From: Minthousia sp045628125
GTDB lineage: Bacteria; Bacteroidota; Bacteroidia; Bacteroidales; Bacteroidaceae
Length of the DNA: 28,999 bases
Assembly: GCA_045628125.1 (NCBI GenBank)
Contig: JAZQPA010000223.1
Span: forward strand, 1-28,999
Direction: 5' to 3'
A model generated the notes under the pieces. That model made no database searches, was not told the origin of the DNA, and was given only the letters and a program-made list of their open reading frames with translations. Below are positions 24,926 through 28,999 of the stretch, piece by piece. The translations under genes were made by a program, and so were the position numbers. The first letter of the stretch is position 1. The number at the start of each line of letters is the position of its first letter.

Positions 24926-25378
24926 TTATCTCAATCGGTCAAGTGACCGAACCAGAAATTCATCCTTACCTATCGCTCTTGCTGCCAAGTAGTTGAAAAT
25001 TAATCCCAATAGTGGGAAACTGGCAGTAAGTGATGGACGGAAAGAAATACCGTCAGCCAGATAGGAATATACAAACCATCCGTACACCAGATAGTATCCT
25101 ACCAATAAGATAGAGGAAAAGATAATCAGTCTTATCTGGCGCATACGCTTACGGAACAAGCAGATAGCCAATGCTGTGATCAAGGCAACCAACAGAAGAA
25201 GCATAAACAGGGCCCAAGGTGTAAATGTCACCTCTCCAGCCTGGTTCATAGTCAGATTACCTAATTCCCCCAACAATTCACCACCTTGACCGATGAAACG
25301 TCCGACTGTGCAAAATTCACAGGCAACAACCAAAATCAGTACGGCAAGAAGATAAAGTGTCTGAATGCGCTGTATCAT
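24926..25378 (-). CDS. DUF4293 family membrane protein
   Basis: A 150-residue integral inner-membrane protein with four predicted helices, at about 4-22 (RIQTLYLLAVLILVVACEF), 57-76 (LFMLLLLVALITALAICLF), 84-103 and 118-135. I recognise it as DUF4293, starting MIQRIQTLYLL as usual; its function is unknown to me. Its ATG overlaps the rpoZ stop by four bases (ATGA), so it is translationally coupled to it and forms the third gene of bamD-rpoZ-DUF4293. Basic loops (RKRMRQIR) between helices 2 and 3 suggest that part faces the cytoplasm. Confidence 0.88.
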   Translation of the reverse strand: MIQRIQTLYLLAVLILVVACEFCTVGRFIGQGGELLGELGNLTMNQAGEVTFTPWALFMLLLLVALITALAICLFRKRMRQIRLIIFSSILLVGYYLVYGWFVYSYLADGISFRPSLTASFPLLGLIFNYLAARAIGKDEFLVRSLDRLR

Positions 25379-25698
25379 TTCTCTTTAGCAGGATTACGGT
25401 AATACACGCGACCATCAATGAACTCCTGAGTTGCAATCAGTGTTGGCTTTGGCAACTTCTCGTAAAAACGTGAAATCTCAATCTGCTCGCGGTTCTCGAA
25501 TTCCTCCTCCAGATTGTCGTTCATTGAAGCAAACTCCTTAAGCTTATTAGACAGCTCAGTCTTGATGTCGCTTGAAATCTGGTTTGAGCGCTTAGCAATG
25601 ATAGCTACAGTCTCGTAAATGTTACCAGTTTCCTCACAAAGATCCATCATATCACGGGTTACCGTGTTATTTGGTGCTGTTGTCTTCTTATAATCCAT
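25375..25698 (-). CDS. rpoZ: RNA polymerase omega subunit, Rpb6-like
   Basis: The small omega subunit helps fold and hold the beta-prime subunit of RNA polymerase. The 107-residue protein starts MDYKKTTAPNNTVTRDMMD and contains ETGNIYETVAIIAKRSNQIS, the Rpb6/omega core that contacts beta-prime, followed by a long acidic and coiled segment (ELSNKLKEFASMNDNLEEEF) and a short C-terminal tail. This form is the one usual in Bacteroidetes and is longer than proteobacterial omega (about 90). It lies 10 bases after bamD and overlaps DUF4293 by four bases. Confidence 0.88.
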   Translation of the reverse strand: MDYKKTTAPNNTVTRDMMDLCEETGNIYETVAIIAKRSNQISSDIKTELSNKLKEFASMNDNLEEEFENREQIEISRFYEKLPKPTLIATQEFIDGRVYYRNPAKEK

Positions 25699-25708
25699 AA
25701 TTTTTATA

Positions 25709-26545
25709 TTATTCTAATTCTTCTTCTGATTTAACATTCTTAGATGCAGATGCAAACATTCTGTCTGCCTCCTTCATATACTTGCTCTCCGGAAACTCAT
25801 TTTTGAAACCGTAGTATTCATCAATGGCGTCACGGAAACGCTCTTCAGTCTTTTCGCTGACACTCTGCTTAGCCAATTCATACTTGGCACGCAGGTTCAG
25901 GATGTATAACTCCTCACGCAGCTTTGAGTAAGGATAATCTCTCAAAGTGTTCTGAACGGTGGTGATACAAGCCTGGAAATTATTACCGCCACTGGTACAG
26001 TTACCGAAATAAGAACCCAGATTGTAATACAGCTTTGCTGCCAGGAACTCCTTTTCCACCAATTTGTCACGCAACTCATCCACCATGATCTGTGCACGAG
26101 GCTTCCATTGTGAATTTGGATAGAATTCCATGAATGTCTGAAGCTCAGCCATAGCACCGGTTGTTGAGGTCTGATCCAAACGTGGATCTGGAGTAGCACG
26201 ATACAAAGCTACACCGGAATAATAACGGGCCAACTCGCTCAAATCACCTTTAGGATAACTGCCATAGAACTGGCGGAAATAGGTAGAAGCGGTTTCATTA
26301 TCGCCATCATTATATTCACACATAGCCAGCATGAAAAGCGACTCCTGAGCCTTGTCAGTACCCTTCAACATGGTAATCATGTCAACCAGGATATTGGCAG
26401 CACGACGATAGTGACCCTCAGCATAATATGCCTTGGCGGTCTCGTATCTGTTATCATAATCGCGACTCACTAAAACCTTATTATAGCTGCCGCAACTGGA
26501 CAGGAACAACAGGGTAATCAGTGTAGAAAATACAATCCTTTTCAT
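25709..26545 (-). CDS. bamD: outer-membrane assembly lipoprotein BamD
   Basis: Lipoprotein partner of BamA in the machine that inserts beta-barrel proteins into the outer membrane. The 278-residue precursor starts MKRIVFSTLITLLFLSSCGS, with a lipobox LSSC and lipidation at C18. The mature part is made of TPR-type helical pairs (AKAYYAEGHYRRAANIL; FMLAMCEYNDGDNETASTYF; ELQTFMEFYPNSQWKPRA; YALAKQSV-like), as in BamD/YfiO. I start at the ATG at 26545; the longer frame would put the lipobox deep inside the protein and runs through the promoter. It heads the bamD-rpoZ-DUF4293 unit. Confidence 0.93.
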   Translation of the reverse strand: MKRIVFSTLITLLFLSSCGSYNKVLVSRDYDNRYETAKAYYAEGHYRRAANILVDMITMLKGTDKAQESLFMLAMCEYNDGDNETASTYFRQFYGSYPKGDLSELARYYSGVALYRATPDPRLDQTSTTGAMAELQTFMEFYPNSQWKPRAQIMVDELRDKLVEKEFLAAKLYYNLGSYFGNCTSGGNNFQACITTVQNTLRDYPYSKLREELYILNLRAKYELAKQSVSEKTEERFRDAIDEYYGFKNEFPESKYMKEADRMFASASKNVKSEEELE

Positions 26546-26562
26546 ATTCACAAAATATGGTG

Positions 26563-26593
26563 CAAATTTAGCAAAAGGATTTGATATGGACAA
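26563..26593 (-). promoter_or_regulatory. bamD promoter
   Basis: Minus-strand TTG (26593-26591), 20 bases, then TAAATTTG (26570-26563). A start near 26558 gives a leader of about 13 bases. Confidence 0.72.
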
Positions 26594-26642
26594 TTCCCGA
26601 TAAAGGATTATATGTTTTTTTAATATAAATAAGCAAGGGCTA

Positions 26643-26673
26643 TTGGTAGTTGACAAAAATAGGTGTAACTTTA
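26643..26673 (+). promoter_or_regulatory. uvrB promoter
   Basis: TTG (26643-26645), 20 bases, then TAACTTTA (26666-26673), one base from the TAnnTTTG consensus. A start near 26678 leaves about 17 bases before the ATG at 26695. No LexA-like palindrome is seen here. Confidence 0.65.
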
Positions 26674-26694
26674 CGCGACATTTTTCAAAAAGAC

Positions 26695-28776
26695 ATGACA
26701 GAGTTTGAATTAGTATCAGATTACAAACCGACCGGAGACCAACCCGAAGCAATCAAACAGTTGACCGAAGGAATTCAGGAAGGTCTTCCCGCACAGACAC
26801 TATTGGGCGTAACCGGTTCCGGAAAGACTTTTACCATTGCCAACGTCATTAAGAACATTGGCAAGCCTACACTTATCCTTAGCCACAATAAAACATTGGC
26901 TGCCCAGCTGTATGGCGAGTTTAAGAGTTTTTTTCCACATAATGCGGTAGAATATTATGTTTCCTATTATGACTACTACCAGCCGGAAGCCTATATCCCG
27001 TCAACAGACACCTATATTGAGAAGGACCTGGCCATCAACGATGAGATTGACAAACTTCGTCTTTCGGCAACTTCGGCTCTGTTATCTGGGCGCAATGATG
27101 TAGTTGTAATCAGCTCTGTCAGTTGCATTTACGGCATGGGAAACCCCAGTGATTTCTACAACAATGTGATAGAAGTTGCAGTGGGTATGATGATGGATCG
27201 CAACGTACTGCTCAGGAGACTGAACGACAGTCTGTATGTGCACAATGACTTGGCTCCAGAGCGAGGAAAATACCGGGTTAAAGGAGACAATGTGGAAGTA
27301 TATCTGGCCTATGCAGACCATGTCCTGCGCATATCTTTTTGGGGAAATGAGATTGAGAGCATAGAAGAGGTAGAACCCACATCGGGAATGAGAGTGGGAC
27401 GCTTTGACAGCTACAAGATCTATCCTGCCAACCTGTTCATGACCACAAAGGAAAGCACCCAGAGAGCCATTCATCAGATTGAGGACGACCTTACCCATCA
27501 AGTCGAATATTTCCAAGAGACAGGAAGGCCTCTTGAAGCCAAGCGAATCCAAGAGCGTGTGACCTATGACCTGGAAATGATTCGTGAGATTGGCCATTGC
27601 AGTGGAATTGAGAACTATTCCCGATACTTTGATGGGCGTGCGCCAGGTAGCCGTCCATACTGCTTACTGGATTTCTTCCCTAAGGATTTCCTTCTGGTTA
27701 TTGATGAGAGCCATGTTACAGTGCCTCAGATTGGTGGCATGTACGGTGGAGATCAAGCCCGAAAGAAGAACCTTGTGGAATATGGTTTCCGTCTTCCAGC
27801 AGCAAAGGATAACCGTCCTCTTACCTTTGACGAATTCCATGAGATGACCCATCAGACCATCTATGTCAGCGCGACACCAGCAGATTACGAATTAAATGAA
27901 AGTCAAGGAATTATTGCAGAGCAAGTCATTCGTCCAACAGGATTATTGGATCCGGTAATTGAGATTCGTCCTAGCGAGAATCAGGTGGATGATTTAATGG
28001 AGGAGATTCGCATACGAAAGGAAAAGGACGAGCGAGTTCTTGTCACCACATTAACCAAACGAATGGCCGAGGAGTTGGCCGAATACTTCCTTGACCGTGG
28101 TATCAACTGTACATATATACACAGTGAGGTTGACACCTTGGAACGTGTGAAAATTATGGATGATTTAAGACAAGGACTCATTGATGTATTAATAGGTGTA
28201 AACCTGTTACGTGAAGGACTTGACCTTCCGGAGGTTTCTCTTGTTGCTATCCTTGATGCAGACAAGGAAGGATTCTTGCGTAGTTATCGTTCCATTACCC
28301 AGACTGTAGGACGTGCAGCCAGACACCTTAACGGCATGGCTATCATGTATGCGGACAAAATTACAGAAAGCATGCAGAAGACCATTGATGAAACCAATCG
28401 CAGACGCGAAAAGCAGTTGAGGTACAATGAAGAACATGGCATAGTTCCTCAGCCGATTAAGAAGAAACGGCAGATGACAGATCTCATCAGCGCCAATGAA
28501 GTGGCTCATGACGGCAAAGTGGATAAAGAAGCTATCTCCAGAATCCAGACGGGTAACACTCCAAAGGGATATGCTCCTATCCCAAGTACAGAAAATAGCC
28601 TAGTAGCTGATCCTATTCTGCAAATCATGAATGAGGAGCAACTTCAAAAGGCTATCAGCAGAACCCGCAAAAAGATGGAACAGGCCGCTAAGAACCTTGA
28701 GTTTATTGAAGCTGCAGGTTATCGTGACGAACTTATACAATTAGAGGATTTACTGAACCGGAAATTCCCGAAATAA
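26695..28776 (+). CDS. uvrB: excinuclease ABC subunit B
   Basis: Central helicase-like protein of nucleotide excision repair; loaded by UvrA, it verifies damage and recruits UvrC. The 693-residue protein has Walker A GVTGSGKT (38-45), the DNA-wedging beta-hairpin YYDYYQPEAYIPSTDTY (about residues 92-110), helicase motif II DESH, SATPADYEL, motif V/VI NLLREGLDLPEV and QTVGRAAR, and a C-terminal UVR domain (SRTRKKMEQAAKNLEFIEAA) that contacts UvrC. The start MTEFELVSDYKPTGDQPEAI at 26695 is the family N terminus; an upstream TTG in frame lies before the promoter -7 box. Followed by a strong terminator. Confidence 0.98.
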   Translation: MTEFELVSDYKPTGDQPEAIKQLTEGIQEGLPAQTLLGVTGSGKTFTIANVIKNIGKPTLILSHNKTLAAQLYGEFKSFFPHNAVEYYVSYYDYYQPEAYIPSTDTYIEKDLAINDEIDKLRLSATSALLSGRNDVVVISSVSCIYGMGNPSDFYNNVIEVAVGMMMDRNVLLRRLNDSLYVHNDLAPERGKYRVKGDNVEVYLAYADHVLRISFWGNEIESIEEVEPTSGMRVGRFDSYKIYPANLFMTTKESTQRAIHQIEDDLTHQVEYFQETGRPLEAKRIQERVTYDLEMIREIGHCSGIENYSRYFDGRAPGSRPYCLLDFFPKDFLLVIDESHVTVPQIGGMYGGDQARKKNLVEYGFRLPAAKDNRPLTFDEFHEMTHQTIYVSATPADYELNESQGIIAEQVIRPTGLLDPVIEIRPSENQVDDLMEEIRIRKEKDERVLVTTLTKRMAEELAEYFLDRGINCTYIHSEVDTLERVKIMDDLRQGLIDVLIGVNLLREGLDLPEVSLVAILDADKEGFLRSYRSITQTVGRAARHLNGMAIMYADKITESMQKTIDETNRRREKQLRYNEEHGIVPQPIKKKRQMTDLISANEVAHDGKVDKEAISRIQTGNTPKGYAPIPSTENSLVADPILQIMNEEQLQKAISRTRKKMEQAAKNLEFIEAAGYRDELIQLEDLLNRKFPK

Positions 28777-28779
28777 TGC

Positions 28780-28813
28780 AAATATCCCAAAGATCTACTT
28801 TGGGATATTTTTT
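28780..28813 (+). terminator. uvrB terminator
   Basis: AAATATCCCAAAG (28780-28792) pairs with CTTTGGGATATTT (28798-28810), a 13-bp stem with a 5-base loop, then more T residues. It lies three bases after the uvrB stop and back-to-back with the 5S terminator. Confidence 0.93.
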
Positions 28814-28815
28814 AT

Positions 28816-28853
28816 AAAAAAAAGACTCCGAAACATTGCTGTCTCGAAGTCTT
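28816..28853 (-). terminator. terminator of the 5S rRNA / rrn operon
   Basis: Read on the minus strand, 28853-28841 pairs with 28834-28822 over 13 positions (two G-T pairs) with a 6-base loop, followed by six T residues (28821-28816). It lies directly downstream of the 5S 3' end. Confidence 0.88.
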
Positions 28854-28860
28854 CTGGAAA

Positions 28861-28999
28861 ACGGCGCCTACCTACTCTCCCACATTGCTGTAGCGATTAC
28901 CGGCAGCGCCTCGGGATAGCAAGCAAGCTTGACTCTCCTCTCGGCTTGCACGGTAATTGCATCGCAGTACCATCGGCGTGAACGGGCTTAACTTCTCTG
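28861..28999 (-). rRNA. rrf: 5S rRNA, 5' part outside window, with an internal insertion
   Basis: The minus strand holds the 3' two thirds of a 5S rRNA. The conserved CAGAGAAGTTAAGC, CGCCGATGGTACTGC (loop A/E side) and GTGGGAGAGTAGG (loop E 3' strand) are all present, and the 3' helix I strand ends near GGCGCCGT. About the first 40-45 nt lie beyond the window. Between CTGC and GTGG, where 5S normally has about 8-12 nt of helix IV and its loop, there are 80 nt (28884-28963). The flanks still pair as an extended helix IV (CTGCGATGC with GCAATGTGG, one A-A mismatch). A terminator follows, so this is the last gene of an rrn operon whose 23S and 16S would lie to the right. Confidence 0.9.
28889..28960 (-). 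other. 72-nt insertion in 5S rRNA helix IV
   Basis: Extra sequence relative to a normal bacterial 5S. It is bounded by a 5-bp direct repeat: plus-strand ATTGC at 28884-28888 and 28956-28960. Removing the insert with one repeat copy would leave an 8-base apex in helix IV, a normal size. The insert folds: ATTACCG pairs perfectly with CGGTAAT (28957-28951 with 28902-28896), and GCAAGC (28949-28944) can pair with either of two overlapping GCTTGC copies (28928-28923 or 28924-28919). It has no open reading frame. Whether it stays in the mature RNA or is cut out is unknown. Confidence 0.8.

Noticed and set aside
26546..26752. Long N-terminal extension of BamD
   Set aside because: It would cross the bamD promoter and overlap uvrB on the other strand, and would bury the lipoprotein signal. 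The ATG at 26545 gives a proper lipobox.

Overview
The window comes from a Bacteroidales chromosome, most likely a Prevotellaceae member. Three things support this. Promoters fit the Bacteroidetes sigma-factor pattern (TTG or TTTG, about 20 bases, then TAnnTTTG) upstream of most transcription units. Several genes belong to Bacteroidetes-typical small families (DUF4286, DUF4494, DUF4293, the Rpb6-like omega subunit). The AtpD fragment carries the extra segment after its RMIESGVI-like region that is familiar from Bacteroidetes. Nearly all the content is housekeeping; I see no phage, insertion sequence, CRISPR array or defence island.

Layout. 1-3,743 (minus strand): a Na+/H+ antiporter (nhaD), 6-phosphofructokinase (pfkA) and ATP synthase beta (atpD, cut by the window edge), closely spaced and apparently one transcript, with a 22-bp palindrome in the nhaD promoter. 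3,744-4,223 (minus): a tRNA-Gly(CCC) followed 26 bases later by a single-domain response regulator that has no promoter of its own. 4,303-6,791 (plus): DUF4286 - ruvC - a tandem ABC ATPase. 6,824-14,094 (plus): one long run, hisH-hisA-hisF-hisIE-ftsE-lysC-lysA-glycosyltransferase, with gaps of 20 bases or less after a single promoter. It joins late histidine synthesis, a divisome ATPase, lysine/diaminopimelate synthesis and an envelope glycosyltransferase. 14,100-16,537 (minus): an aminotransferase and a LolE/FtsX-like permease, overlapping by 4 bases. 16,753-19,618 (plus): DUF4494-yggS, then an acyl-CoA synthetase. 19,657-22,485 (minus): uvrA. 22,590-24,885 (plus): a LysM/PBP1-like envelope protein and an outer-membrane beta-barrel. 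24,926-26,545 (minus): bamD-rpoZ-DUF4293. 26,695-28,776 (plus): uvrB. 28,816-28,999 (minus): the 3' part of a 5S rRNA gene and its terminator.

Terminators are clear hairpins after the response regulator, yggS, the acyl-CoA synthetase (shared with uvrA), the beta-barrel gene (shared with DUF4293), uvrB and the 5S gene. No intergenic stretch exceeds 300 bases.

The most unusual object is at the right edge. The 5S rRNA gene has 80 nt where helix IV/loop D normally has only about 8-12. The extra 72 nt are flanked by a 5-bp direct repeat and fold back on themselves, so this looks like an expansion segment or a small intervening sequence inside a 5S rRNA. Secondary points are an Asp-to-Asn change at the Mg2+-ligand position of PfkA, a degenerate first ATPase site in the ModF-like protein, a missing zinc-ligand Cys in UvrA, and overlapping divergent promoters between uvrA and the LysM gene.
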